Assembly: GCF_020169335.1 (NCBI RefSeq)
Contig: NZ_JAIEZN010000002.1
Span: 186,001-250,000 of the forward strand
Length of the DNA stretch: 64,000 nt
Source: Devosia aquimaris
GTDB taxonomy: Bacteria > Pseudomonadota > Alphaproteobacteria > Rhizobiales > Devosiaceae
Direction of reading: 5' to 3'
The notes beneath the pieces are model-generated. The model ran no database searches and was not told where the DNA came from. It was given only the letters and a program-made list of their open reading frames with translations. Below are positions 37,168-47,966 of this stretch, one piece after another. Both the position numbers and the translations under genes were made by a program. Every line of letters starts with the position of its first letter. The stretch's first letter is position 1.

Positions 37168-39093
37168 CTAGCCTTCGCGCAGCCAGACCACCATGCCACC
37201 GGCCTCCCGATTGGCCCAGAGGTGATAGGGGATCGCGGTCAGTGTGGCGGGCCGGGTCTGTGGCCGGCTGGTGCGATAGAGCTGGCCGCCCCAGTCACTG
37301 GCCTCGGCCGCCCGCGCCGGCGCGCTGAGGCGCACTGCACCACCAAGCAGGTCCGGATCAAAACGCGCCGTGATTGCGGCATCGGCGCCCAGCGTCAGGC
37401 TTTGCGGCGCAAAGCCCAGATCGGCCTCTTCCACGCAATAGACCACCGGGCCACGCTTGAGCGCCACGCGGCCGGCATCCTCGCTGACCGCGGGATGCGC
37501 ATAGAGGCGCTCGACCGGCATATCGAACTGGAGCCGCACCACATCGCCCGCCTGCCAGGTCCGCGCGATGGCGAGATAGCCCTTTTCGGCCGCCGCGACA
37601 TCGACACTTTCGCCATTGACCGAGACCTTGGCCGAGCGGCACCAGCCGGGGATACGCAGGCGCAGGGAGAAATCCACCGGCGCCGCGGGATCCAAGCTCA
37701 GCGCAATATCGCCATCCCAGGGATAGGCGGTCTGTTGCGCCACCCGCACGCTCTGCCCGCCCAACACAATCGTCGTGCTGTTGGCAGCATAAAGATGCAC
37801 GGCCAGCTCATCAGCCTTGGTGGAATAGACATAGCTGCCCAGCGAGGCGATCAGCCGGGCAATATTGGTCGGGCAGCAGGGGCAATAATGCCACTTCCAG
37901 CGCCGGTGTTGGCCATGGCTCTCGAGCACATTCTCATAGAAATAATGTTCGCCGTCGCGGGCAATGCCCGACAGCGCGCCATTGAAGATCGCCAGCTCCA
38001 CATGGTCGGTGAAGCGGGCGTCCAGCGTGATCTGCGCCATGCGATGGCCCCAGAAGGCCAGCGCCACCGCCGCACAGGTTTCGGCATAGGCAGTTTCATT
38101 GGGCAGGTCATAGGGCCGGGTAAAGCCCTCGTTGACCCCCGAGGGGCCCAGCCCGCCGGTGACATAGAGCTGGCGCCCCGTGAGATTGTCGAACAGCCGG
38201 TCACAGGCCGCGAGCAGCGTCAGATCGCTGGTTTCCACCGCCAGATCGGCCATGGCCGAGAACAGATACATGGCGCGCACCGCATGGCCCACCACCTCGG
38301 TCTGCTCGCGCACCGGCATATGCCCCTGACTGTAGGAATAGTCCTTGTAGACATAATCCTTGGGGTCATCGCCGCGCTGGCGTGCCTCGGCGTCGTAATA
38401 GGACGGCATCTGGCCGCGCTCATCGACGAAATACTGCGCCAGCGCCAGATGCCGGGGATTGTTGGTGACGCGGTAGAGCTTGACCAGCGCCAGCTCGATT
38501 TCCTCATGCGCATCATAGCCGCGCAGCTTGCCCGGCTCGCGCCCGAAGGTGGCATCGATATGCTCGACCGCCCGGATCATGACATCGAGGAACGCCCGCT
38601 TGCCGGTCGCCTCGAAATAGGCCACCGCGCCTTCCAGCAGGTGCCCCATGGAATACATTTCATGCAGGTCGCGCAGATTGGTCCAGCGCTTGTCGGGCTC
38701 GCGGCGGATGAACCAGGAGTTGAGATAGCCATCCGCCATCTGCCCCTGGGCGAGCTTGGCGACAATGGCGTCGATCTTGTCTTCCAGCGCCGGATTGGGA
38801 TGGGCCTTGAGCGTATAGCTGGCCGCCTCGATCCACTTGCCGAAATCGCTGTCGAAGAAATGCTGCATGGAGAGGCCCGAAGGCTGGATCGGGCGCGCCA
38901 GCGGGCCGGGTGGCTGATCGAAATTGAGCACTTCGAGAAAGCGCTCCTCATCGAGCCGCTGGTGCTGGCTGGGCACGGTGACCTCGCGCACAACGCGGCT
39001 CCAGCTCTCCCAGAAGCCACCGGCGAAATCGACGCCGGCATGGTCGACAGGAACAAAGCGCTCAATGCGGGGGCTATTGGCTTGGTCGGTCAT
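37168..39093 (-). CDS. GH127 (DUF1680) glycoside hydrolase, probable beta-L-arabinofuranosidase
   Basis: 641-residue (alpha/alpha)6-barrel enzyme. The Bifidobacterium HypBA1 active site is recognisable: acid/base Glu322 in NEGF, zinc ligands Glu338 and Cys340 in NETAYAETC, and the nucleophile/zinc pair Cys406-Cys407 in HYCPCCPTN. The first four fall at the same residue numbers as in HypBA1. That enzyme releases L-arabinose from beta-arabinofuranosides attached to hydroxyproline in extensin-type plant proteins. No signal peptide is visible, so it should act on imported substrates. It lies 31 bp after the aminopeptidase P gene and 55 bp before the racemase-family gene. Confidence 0.85.
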   Translation of the reverse strand: MTDQANSPRIERFVPVDHAGVDFAGGFWESWSRVVREVTVPSQHQRLDEERFLEVLNFDQPPGPLARPIQPSGLSMQHFFDSDFGKWIEAASYTLKAHPNPALEDKIDAIVAKLAQGQMADGYLNSWFIRREPDKRWTNLRDLHEMYSMGHLLEGAVAYFEATGKRAFLDVMIRAVEHIDATFGREPGKLRGYDAHEEIELALVKLYRVTNNPRHLALAQYFVDERGQMPSYYDAEARQRGDDPKDYVYKDYSYSQGHMPVREQTEVVGHAVRAMYLFSAMADLAVETSDLTLLAACDRLFDNLTGRQLYVTGGLGPSGVNEGFTRPYDLPNETAYAETCAAVALAFWGHRMAQITLDARFTDHVELAIFNGALSGIARDGEHYFYENVLESHGQHRRWKWHYCPCCPTNIARLIASLGSYVYSTKADELAVHLYAANSTTIVLGGQSVRVAQQTAYPWDGDIALSLDPAAPVDFSLRLRIPGWCRSAKVSVNGESVDVAAAEKGYLAIARTWQAGDVVRLQFDMPVERLYAHPAVSEDAGRVALKRGPVVYCVEEADLGFAPQSLTLGADAAITARFDPDLLGGAVRLSAPARAAEASDWGGQLYRTSRPQTRPATLTAIPYHLWANREAGGMVVWLREG

Positions 39094-39124
39094 CGGACAA
39101 CTTTCGGGGGGGCTTGGGCGGCGC

Positions 39125-40936
39125 TCAGCCGGCAGGAAACACGGGCGCGGTGGCGCTGTCGAGCCAGCTCTGGGCGCGCGGCGTGAGCCGTCCGCTCAGC
39201 GCTGCCCGCACCTGGGCATGGTATTGATCGAGGAAGCGCACTTCGGCGCGGGTCAGCTCATCACGATTGACCATGCCGAGATCGATCGGCACCAGCGTCA
39301 GCGTCTCAAAGCGCAGGAAGCCGGGGGCAGCCGCGACCACCTCGACCTGGTTCTCGACGCGCAGGCCAAAGCCGTCCTCGCGATAATAGCCCGGCTCGAT
39401 GGTCATCACATTGCCCGGGGCGAAGGGATGCGCATTGACCACCTTGCCGAAGCGATGCGGATGCTCATGCACCGACAGGAAATGCCCCACGCCATGGCCG
39501 GTGCCATGATCGTAGTCGAGCCCCAGATCCCACAGCGGCCGCCGCGCCAAGGCATCGAGGTGATGGCCGCAGGTACCCAGCGGGAACTGCGCCGTCATCA
39601 GCGCGATGAAGCCGCTGAGCACCGCCGTATAGGTCTGGCGCACCGCCGCATCGGGCGTGCCCAACATCACCGTGCGCGTTACATCGGTGGTGCCGCCGAA
39701 ATATTGCCCGCCTGAATCGATGAGATAGGGCAATTCGGCCGTGATCGGCGCGTTGCTCTCCGGCTTGGCGTTGTAGTGGCACATGGCGGCATTGCTGCCG
39801 GCCGCCGAGATGGGGGCGAAGCTCTCGTCGACAAAGCCGGGCTGTTCGGCGCGGAAAGCGCGGAGCCGCGTCTGCGCCTCGATTTCGGTGATCGGATTGC
39901 CCGCAGCGAGCCGCAGAGGCGCCGTCTCGGCCAGCCAGGCCAGGAACTCGACCATGGCCACGCCATCGGCGACATGGACCTGGCGGAAGCCATCGAGCTC
40001 GACATCGTTCTTGACCGCCTTGGTGAGCGTGATCGGGCTGAAACCGAACACGGGCTTGCCGCCCACCCCCTCCACAGCCTGCCGCACCGCAACCGGGGCG
40101 AAGGCCGGATCGATGGCCACCACAGCCTTGCCAGCCCGGGCGCTCAGCCGCGCCAGGAGGTCATCAGGCCCAGCCAGCGTCAGGCCGGGCGCATCGAGGC
40201 CCGCCCGGTCATTGGGCAGCTTGCGCGCGTCGATAAACCACTCAACGTTCCCCTGGGCATCGAGCAGCAGCGTGGAATGCGCCACCGGTAGCATGGGCAC
40301 ATCGCCACCGCGGATATTGAGCAGCCAGGCCACATTGTCCGGCTGCGTCTCGACCATCAGATCGGCGCCCATGTCGCGCAACTTCGCGGCAATGCGCTGG
40401 CGCTTGGCCGGGCTGTCCTCGCCAGCATGATCGAGGGGAAACACTGTCACAGGCGCCAGCGGCGGCGCCGGCTGGTCGGGCCAGATGGCATCCACGGCAT
40501 CGTCCAGCAGCGGCACCAGCCTGCCGCCGCATGTCGCCATGGCCGTTTCGAGCCGCTCATAAAGACTATTGGGCACCAGGCCCGTATTGACCCCGACCCT
40601 CATCCCCGCCGTGCCGTTTGCGGCCAGCCATTGCTCGATCGGGGCGTCGAAGAAATGGGCAATCTCGAACTGGTTGGTATTGACCTCCTGGCGCACCTGG
40701 ATCTGGTAGCGACCATCCACAAAGATGACAGCATCGTCCTGTGTCACCAGCGCAATGCCGGCCGAGCCGGCAAAGCCGGTGACATAGGCCAGGCGCGCGT
40801 CGTGCTCGGCCACCACCTCGCCCTGATAGGCATCAAAACGCGGAATCACCACGCCATCCAGCTGCAGCGCGCGCAGATGCGCGCGTAGCGCGGAAACACG
40901 CTCGTCCCGGGCAATGGGCAAGGAATATGGGGTCAT
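39125..40936 (-). CDS. Xaa-Pro aminopeptidase (aminopeptidase P, M24B)
   Basis: About 603 residues. Removes the N-terminal residue from peptides whose second residue is proline. Two N-terminal creatinase-like domains precede the pita-bread metallopeptidase domain with metal ligands in SGGQYFGGTTDVTRT (two Asp), HGTGHGVGHFLSVHEHP (His), TIEPGYY (Glu) and ENQVEVV (Glu). This long form resembles eukaryotic-type cytosolic APP, not the 440-residue E. coli PepP. The start is unsure: ATG 40936 has GAGG 12 bases upstream, ATG 40954 has none, and the TTG at 40978 lies inside the palindromic operator. First gene of the leftward operon. Confidence 0.86.
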   Translation of the reverse strand: MTPYSLPIARDERVSALRAHLRALQLDGVVIPRFDAYQGEVVAEHDARLAYVTGFAGSAGIALVTQDDAVIFVDGRYQIQVRQEVNTNQFEIAHFFDAPIEQWLAANGTAGMRVGVNTGLVPNSLYERLETAMATCGGRLVPLLDDAVDAIWPDQPAPPLAPVTVFPLDHAGEDSPAKRQRIAAKLRDMGADLMVETQPDNVAWLLNIRGGDVPMLPVAHSTLLLDAQGNVEWFIDARKLPNDRAGLDAPGLTLAGPDDLLARLSARAGKAVVAIDPAFAPVAVRQAVEGVGGKPVFGFSPITLTKAVKNDVELDGFRQVHVADGVAMVEFLAWLAETAPLRLAAGNPITEIEAQTRLRAFRAEQPGFVDESFAPISAAGSNAAMCHYNAKPESNAPITAELPYLIDSGGQYFGGTTDVTRTVMLGTPDAAVRQTYTAVLSGFIALMTAQFPLGTCGHHLDALARRPLWDLGLDYDHGTGHGVGHFLSVHEHPHRFGKVVNAHPFAPGNVMTIEPGYYREDGFGLRVENQVEVVAAAPGFLRFETLTLVPIDLGMVNRDELTRAEVRFLDQYHAQVRAALSGRLTPRAQSWLDSATAPVFPAG

Positions 40937-40968
40937 CCGGGGCTCGGGCCTCATGGCTGTCGCAGCTA

Positions 40969-40978
40969 TTGTCGACAA
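40969..40978. promoter_or_regulatory. TTGTCGACAA palindrome, probable GntR operator 1
   Basis: A perfect 10-bp palindrome TTGTCGACAA in the gap between the divergent aminopeptidase P and GntR genes, placed just downstream of a candidate -10 for aminopeptidase P, so a bound protein would block that promoter. The same 10 bases recur at 43248-43257 before the peptide importer. FCD-type GntR proteins commonly bind palindromes with GT-AC cores. Confidence 0.65.
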
Positions 40979-40980
40979 AG

Positions 40981-41009
40981 TGAATACTCTATAGGCTGGG
41001 CCGTGTCAG
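40981..41009 (-). promoter_or_regulatory. candidate sigma-70 promoter of the aminopeptidase P operon
   Basis: On the minus strand CTGACA (41009-41004) and TATTCA (40986-40981) are separated by 17 bases. The -35 is close to consensus and the -10 is weaker. The operator palindrome begins two bases after the -10. Placement is by eye only. Confidence 0.4.
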
Positions 41010-41115
41010 CGAAAAAAGCGCGTTCGCGCCTGCGCACATTTGGTCTGGCAAACTTGACTTCGCCCCGGGCCTGTCGGAGGCAGGTGTAACAGATGCTTTT
41101 GCCCGGAACGCACCA

Positions 41116-41868
41116 ATGGTAGCCAAAGACTCCAAGCCCAGCCGCCGCAAGACGACACAGCCCACCCCCGAGGGGGCCGCGCCCGTTGCTCGCGTCCGCG
41201 GCTCTGGCGCCAAGACCGTCTATGACCAGTTGCGCCAGTCCATCCTCGAACTCTCCCTGCCGCCCGGCAGTCCACTGGATGAAGTGACGCTGTCAGAACA
41301 GTTCCAGATGTCGCGCACCCCGATTCGGGAGGCCTTGGTGCGCCTGAGCGCCGAAGGCCTGGTGCGCACCCTGCCCAATCGCAACACCATCGTCTCCTCG
41401 ATCGATTTCGTGCAGCTGCCGGTCTATTTCGAGGCGCTGCGCCTGATGTATCGCGTCACCACCCGCGCTGCCGCCGTGCACCGCACAGCCGAACACCTGG
41501 TGGTCATTCGCGGCTATGAGGCGGCCTATGCCGATGCCGTGCGCCGCCGCGATGCCTTGGCCATGATCCAGTCCAATCGCGATTTCCACGTCGCTATCGC
41601 CCAGGCCGGCGGCAATCCCTATTTCGTCAACCTCTTCGAGCGCCTCCTCGACGAAGGCCGCCGCATCCTGCGCATCTACTACCAGAGCTTCGACGATCGC
41701 CTGCCGCTGCAATATGTCGACGAGCACAACATCATGGTTCGCGCCATCGAGGCCCAGGACGCAGAGACCTGCGACCGCCTGGCCGCCGAGCATGCCGACC
41801 AGATCATCCGGCAGATCCAGGCCTATATGGCCCGCGACACCGTCTCCAACATCACGCTGAACGACTAG
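41116..41868 (+). CDS. GntR family (FCD) transcriptional regulator
   Basis: 250 residues. After a basic, Pro-rich 30-residue leader comes the winged helix (KTVYDQLRQSILELSLPPGSPLDEVTLSEQFQMSRTPIREAL), then an all-helical FCD ligand domain of about 150 residues with RDFHVAIAQAGGNPYF and a late EHNIMVRAIE, which together offer the Asp/His metal-and-ligand site of the family. It lies between two operons for peptide and hydroxyproline use and 11 bp before the flavoprotein gene, so it is most likely their repressor, with a hydroxyproline or peptide-derived inducer. The TTGTCGACAA palindromes are its candidate sites. Confidence 0.85.
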   Translation: MVAKDSKPSRRKTTQPTPEGAAPVARVRGSGAKTVYDQLRQSILELSLPPGSPLDEVTLSEQFQMSRTPIREALVRLSAEGLVRTLPNRNTIVSSIDFVQLPVYFEALRLMYRVTTRAAAVHRTAEHLVVIRGYEAAYADAVRRRDALAMIQSNRDFHVAIAQAGGNPYFVNLFERLLDEGRRILRIYYQSFDDRLPLQYVDEHNIMVRAIEAQDAETCDRLAAEHADQIIRQIQAYMARDTVSNITLND

Positions 41869-41879
41869 ACAGGGACAAT

Positions 41880-43115
41880 ATGGCAAGGATTGCGGTCATC
41901 GGAGCAGGCATCATCGGCGCCGCCGCAGCCACGAGGCTGATCGGCGACGGACACGATGTGACCGTCTATGACGCCGATCCCGATGGCCTGCCCACCTCTT
42001 CGGGCAATGCGGCCCTGCTGGCCTTTCCCGAGATCGCACCCATCGCCAGCCCCGACATGCTGACTGCCGTACCCCGCTGGCTGCTCGATCCACTTGGGCC
42101 CCTGACGCTGCGCTGGATGGATGTGCCGGCGCTGATGCCCTGGCTCCTGGCTTTCCTCGGCTCGGCCACGCCCGCAAAGGTCGCCCGCACGCGCCAGGCC
42201 CTGACCATGCTGATGCGCACGGCCCTGAGGGATCATGAGGATCTGGCCGGCATTGCCGGCATCTCCGGCCATCTGCGCCAGACGGGCTATATTTCGGTGC
42301 ATGACAGCGAAGCCAGCATCAAGGCGGCGCTGCACGAAGCCCAAAGCGTCGAGCAGGCGCTGGGCTATCCCTTCGAACGGCTGAGCGCCGAAACCGCCCG
42401 CGCCATGGTGCCGCAACTGGAAGGCGCCTTTGCCGGCGCCGTGCACCAGCCCATCTACTGGATGGTCAGCAACCCCCTCACCGTGCTGCGGCAATACCAG
42501 GCCTTTGTCCGCACCAGGGGCAGCCTGGTTGCCGGTCGGGTGACGGCCATCCGGCGCAATGCCGATGGCCTGACCCCCATGGTGGATGGCGCACCGACCG
42601 CCAGCTTTGACCGTGTCGTGGTCGCTGCGGGCGTCTGGTCGCGCGATCTGGTGCGCCAGCTGGGCACCAGGGTGCTGCTGGAAAATGAGCGCGGCTACAA
42701 CACCACCTTCACCGACCTGGGCTGGAACCTGTCCATGCCGGTGGGCTTTGCCGACCATGGCTTCATTGCCTCGCCGCTGGTGGACGGGCTGCGCGTTGGC
42801 GGCGCGGTGGAACTGGCGCGTCCCCAGACCAGCCCCAACTACAACCGCGCCAAGGCCATGCGCGCCAAGATGCGGCGCTATGTGCCATCGCTGCCCGAAG
42901 GCGGCACGCAATGGATGGGCCGTCGCCCCTCGACGCCCGATTCCCTGCCGGTGATCAGTCGCGATCCGCATGAGCCGCGCGTGGTCTATGCCTTTGGCCA
43001 TGGTCATCTCGGCCTGACGCTGAGCGCCGTTACGGCGCGGCTGGTTGCCGATCTGGTCAAGCCCAAGGCGCCCGAGGCGACTCTCGCCCCCTTGTCGATC
43101 AACCGCTTCCAGTAG
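41880..43115 (+). CDS. FAD-dependent D-amino-acid oxidoreductase (DadA/HypO-like)
   Basis: 411-residue flavoprotein of the DAO family. The FAD-binding GXGXXG is at the start (IAVIGAGIIGAAAATRLIGDGHDVTVYD), SSGNAALLAFPEI follows, and the C-terminal GHGHLGLTLSAVTARLVADL closes the flavin site. The family covers D-amino acid dehydrogenase and the cis-4-hydroxy-D-proline oxidase (HypO) of rhizobia. Placed beside a proline-racemase-family enzyme and peptide genes, hydroxy-D-proline is a good candidate substrate, giving a pyrroline carboxylate. Other D-amino acids released from peptides are possible. Follows the GntR gene by 11 bp. Confidence 0.8.
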   Translation: MARIAVIGAGIIGAAAATRLIGDGHDVTVYDADPDGLPTSSGNAALLAFPEIAPIASPDMLTAVPRWLLDPLGPLTLRWMDVPALMPWLLAFLGSATPAKVARTRQALTMLMRTALRDHEDLAGIAGISGHLRQTGYISVHDSEASIKAALHEAQSVEQALGYPFERLSAETARAMVPQLEGAFAGAVHQPIYWMVSNPLTVLRQYQAFVRTRGSLVAGRVTAIRRNADGLTPMVDGAPTASFDRVVVAAGVWSRDLVRQLGTRVLLENERGYNTTFTDLGWNLSMPVGFADHGFIASPLVDGLRVGGAVELARPQTSPNYNRAKAMRAKMRRYVPSLPEGGTQWMGRRPSTPDSLPVISRDPHEPRVVYAFGHGHLGLTLSAVTARLVADLVKPKAPEATLAPLSINRFQ

Positions 43116-43246
43116 CGGCCCCGCACGTCTCACCCACCCGCCTGCCGCGGCCAGCACCGGCACCAGCCGGCGCAACATGCCGTTGCGCCGGTCTGCCGCC
43201 GCGCGCCGTCACACTGCCGACATGACACCCGACGCAATGTATTTAG

Positions 43247-43258
43247 TTTGTCGACAAA
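43247..43258. promoter_or_regulatory. TTTGTCGACAAA palindrome, probable GntR operator 2
   Basis: A perfect 12-bp palindrome, identical in its central ten bases to the site at 40969-40978. It lies 102 bp before the peptide-binding protein start. A TTGACT (43263-43268) follows five bases later and could serve as a -35, though the matching -10 is weak. Confidence 0.65.
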
Positions 43259-43359
43259 TTCGTTGACTCGCTTGTCTGCATCTGGTGTCTTGCTGGCGCG
43301 GGGCAGCGCCAACCTGCCCGGCCCGAAGATTTTTCAGCGCTCGGAGGGAGCTCATTCAA

Positions 43360-45102
43360 ATGTCCGGTATCACTCGACTGGCCCTGGCAGGCCTCATGGC
43401 AACCACCAGCGTTCTCGGTCTGACGACGCTTGCAAACGCCCAGGACGGCACCCCCGGCGGCACATTGCGCATCCTGGGTACGGCCGATATCGATCACTTT
43501 GACCCCACCTCGGGCGCCCTGGTGACCACCAATAATTTCCTGCGTGCCGTCAGCCGCCAGCTGATCAGCTACCAGGCCTCGACCGACGAGAATGTGCGCA
43601 TCACCCCCGAGGGCGATTTGGCTGTCGAAGTGCCGCAGCCGACCAATGACGGGCTGACCTACACCTTCAAGCTGCGCCAGGGCGCGATGTGGAATGCCCC
43701 CTCGGGCCCGCGCCAGATCACCTCGGTCGATTTCGAGCTGGGCATCAAGCGGCTGTGCAACCCTGCGCTGGGCTCCGCCGCCCTCACCTACTACCAGGAC
43801 CTGATCGTCGGCCTGGCTGATTTCTGTGCCGGCTTCTCCGAGGTCGAGCCGACCGTGGAGGCCATGAAGGCCTATATCGAGGCCAATGACGTCACCGGCA
43901 TCGAAACCCCCGACGACGAAACCATCGTCATCAACCTTACTCAGAAGGCCGGCGACTTCATCTACATGCTCAGCCTCCCCACCGCTGCCCCGGCTCCGGT
44001 AGAAGTACTCGACTACATGCCCGATGGCCCGGACTACCGCGCCAATTTCATTGCCAGCGGCCCCTATACCCCCGGCAACTACGTGCCCGACAGCCAGCTC
44101 CAGCTGGTGCGCAACCCCGCCTGGAGCGCCGAGAGCGATCCGCTGCGCAAGGCCTATGTCGACCAGATCGACATCACCTTCGGCGTCCAGCCCGACGCAG
44201 CCCTGCAGCAGCTGCAGTCCGGCGACGGCGACATGACCTATGACATCACCATTCCCCCGGCCATCCTGCAGCTGCTGACGGCCACGGGCGATAACAAGCT
44301 GATGACGGTGTCCTCGGGCAATACCGCGTTCCTGTTCATCAACACCGTGTCGGACAACAACAATGGCGCGCTCAAGGATGTCCGCATCCGCCAGGCGCTG
44401 AACTATGCCATCGACAAGACGGCCATCGTGCAGCAGCAGGGCGGCCCCACCGTCGGCCAGCCGGTGCATGGCATCTTCGGGCCCGGCGTGCTGGGCTATC
44501 ACGAGTTCAACCTTTATCCCTCTCCCGAGGACAAGGGTGATCCGGAAAAGGCCAAGGCCCTGCTGGCCGAGGCTGGCTATCCTGACGGCATCACGCTCAA
44601 GATGCCCTTCCGCAACCAGAACAATGAGCCCGCCATCGCCCAGACCATCCAGGCGAGCCTGGCCAAGGCCGGCATCACCATCGAGCTGACCCCGGTGGCG
44701 CCGGCAGACTATTACTCCAAGTTCATGACCAACCCGGTCAACACCAAGGACGGCACCTGGGACATTGCGCCCGTGGGCTGGACGCCCGACTGGGCCGGCG
44801 GCTCCGCGCGCTCGGTGTTCCAGCCGCAGTTCACCTACAACGGCACCCACCAGACCTATAACTACACCGACTACAACAACCCCGAGGCCACTGCGCTCGG
44901 CCTTGAGGCCGTCAACGCCACAACGCCCGAGGAAGTCGCCGCGCTCTGGAGCAAGGTCGACGAACTGGTGATGGCCGATGCCCCCGTCGTGCCCTACCTG
45001 GCCAACAAGGTTCTGCTCTATCGCGGCCCGGCCGTGCAGAACTTCCAGCCCTATGCGCTGGGTGTCCAGGGCGACTGGACCAACGTCTGGCTGCAGCGCT
45101 AG
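43360..45102 (+). CDS. oligopeptide ABC transporter substrate-binding protein (SBP family 5)
   Basis: 580 residues. A signal peptide of about 26 residues (ending LANA) precedes the peptide-binding fold of the DppA/OppA family: GGTLRILGTADIDHFDPTSGA at the mature start, TFKLRQGAMWNAPSGPRQITSVDFELG in the middle, and VRIRQALNYAIDKTAIV later. This family binds di- and oligopeptides, and some members bind sugars or opines. ATG 43360 has GGAGGGAG just before it. First gene of a complete importer; the neighbouring peptidases suggest Pro/Hyp-rich peptides. Confidence 0.88.
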   Translation: MSGITRLALAGLMATTSVLGLTTLANAQDGTPGGTLRILGTADIDHFDPTSGALVTTNNFLRAVSRQLISYQASTDENVRITPEGDLAVEVPQPTNDGLTYTFKLRQGAMWNAPSGPRQITSVDFELGIKRLCNPALGSAALTYYQDLIVGLADFCAGFSEVEPTVEAMKAYIEANDVTGIETPDDETIVINLTQKAGDFIYMLSLPTAAPAPVEVLDYMPDGPDYRANFIASGPYTPGNYVPDSQLQLVRNPAWSAESDPLRKAYVDQIDITFGVQPDAALQQLQSGDGDMTYDITIPPAILQLLTATGDNKLMTVSSGNTAFLFINTVSDNNNGALKDVRIRQALNYAIDKTAIVQQQGGPTVGQPVHGIFGPGVLGYHEFNLYPSPEDKGDPEKAKALLAEAGYPDGITLKMPFRNQNNEPAIAQTIQASLAKAGITIELTPVAPADYYSKFMTNPVNTKDGTWDIAPVGWTPDWAGGSARSVFQPQFTYNGTHQTYNYTDYNNPEATALGLEAVNATTPEEVAALWSKVDELVMADAPVVPYLANKVLLYRGPAVQNFQPYALGVQGDWTNVWLQR

Positions 45103-45118
45103 TTTTCGACAGGCCTAT

Positions 45119-45146
45119 GGCTCGGGCATTTGCCCGGGCCATTTTT
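45119..45146 (+). terminator. hairpin with T-run between the binding protein and ATPase genes
   Basis: GGCTCGGGCA-TT-TGCCCGGGCC (one G-T pair) is a 10-bp stem followed by ATTTTT and GTTTT. It lies 16 bp after the binding-protein stop and 26 bp before the ATPase start. Leaky termination here would make the binding protein more abundant than the rest of the importer. Confidence 0.8.
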
Positions 45147-45171
45147 GTTTTCCTCTATGACGGAGCGGCTC

Positions 45172-47018
<1,847 letters not shown>

Positions 47019-47022
<4 letters not shown>

Positions 47023-47966
47023 GCGCCGACACCGAGGCCACAGAGGCCCCCACAATCGTCCAGCGCGGCGCCCTGGCGCTGACCGTCCGCCGCCTGTTGC
47101 GCGACCGCGCCAGCATGGCTGCCGTCATCTTCATCCTGCTGCTGGTGGTCTTTGCGGCTGCGGCGCCTCTGGTGGAAGCCTGGACCGGGCATTCGCCCAT
47201 CGAACAATTCCGCGATACCGGACTCTCGACCATGGGACTGCCCGTAGCGCCCAATGGCGAATTCGTGCTCGGCACCGACCAGCTTGGCCGCGACGTGCTG
47301 GTGCGCCTGGCCTATGGCGCGCGCGTCTCGCTGCTGGTGGGGGTGGTCGCCTCGCTGGCGGCGGCGCTGGTCGGCATCACCATCGGCGTCATCGCCGGTT
47401 TCTTCGGCGGCTGGATCGACGCCGTTCTCAGCCGCACCATGGATCTGGTGATGAGCGTGCCCTTCCTGCTGTGCGCCCTGGCGCTGGTGTCGGTGTTCGG
47501 GCCGAGCCTGGCCCTCAGCATTGGCGTCATCGTCTTTTTCAGCTGGACCACCATGGGCCGCGTCATCCGCGGCCAGGTGATCTCGCTGCGCGAGCGCGAC
47601 TTCGTCCAGGCCAGCCGCTCGCTCGGCGCCGGGCCGCTCTCGATCATGCTGATCGACATCCTGCCCAATCTGAGCGTGCCGATCATCGTCTACACCACCA
47701 TGATGATCCCGAGCTCGATCGTGTTTGAAGCGACACTGTCCTTCCTTGGCCTGGGCATCGTGCCGCCGGCGCCAAGCTGGGGCGGCATGCTGGCCGACGC
47801 GGCCGCCAATTCCATCTATCTGGTGGCCTGGTGGCTGGTGATCGTGCCGGGCACGGTGCTGCTGCTGACCACGCTGTCGTTCAACATCCTGGGCGATGGC
47901 CTGCGCGATGCCCTCGACCCCAAGGCGCGACCCGTGCGCCTGCGCCGCAAGCGAGCCAAGCCATGA
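47019..47966 (+). CDS. peptide ABC transporter permease (DppC-like)
   Basis: 315-residue membrane protein with six helices. The LVGVVASLAAALVGITIGVIAGFFGG segment and the coupling loop VISLRERDFVQASRSLGAGPLSIMLIDILPN are DppC/OppC signatures; the N-terminal hydrophilic region is typical for that subunit. ATG 47019 overlaps the ATPase stop by four bases; ATG 47007 is also possible. Comes before the DppB-like gene, a reversal of the usual B-C order. Confidence 0.87.

Noticed and set aside
40937-40978. Longer aminopeptidase P start at TTG 40978
   Set aside because: The codon lies inside the palindromic operator and has no ribosome site; starts at 40936 or 40954 are more likely.
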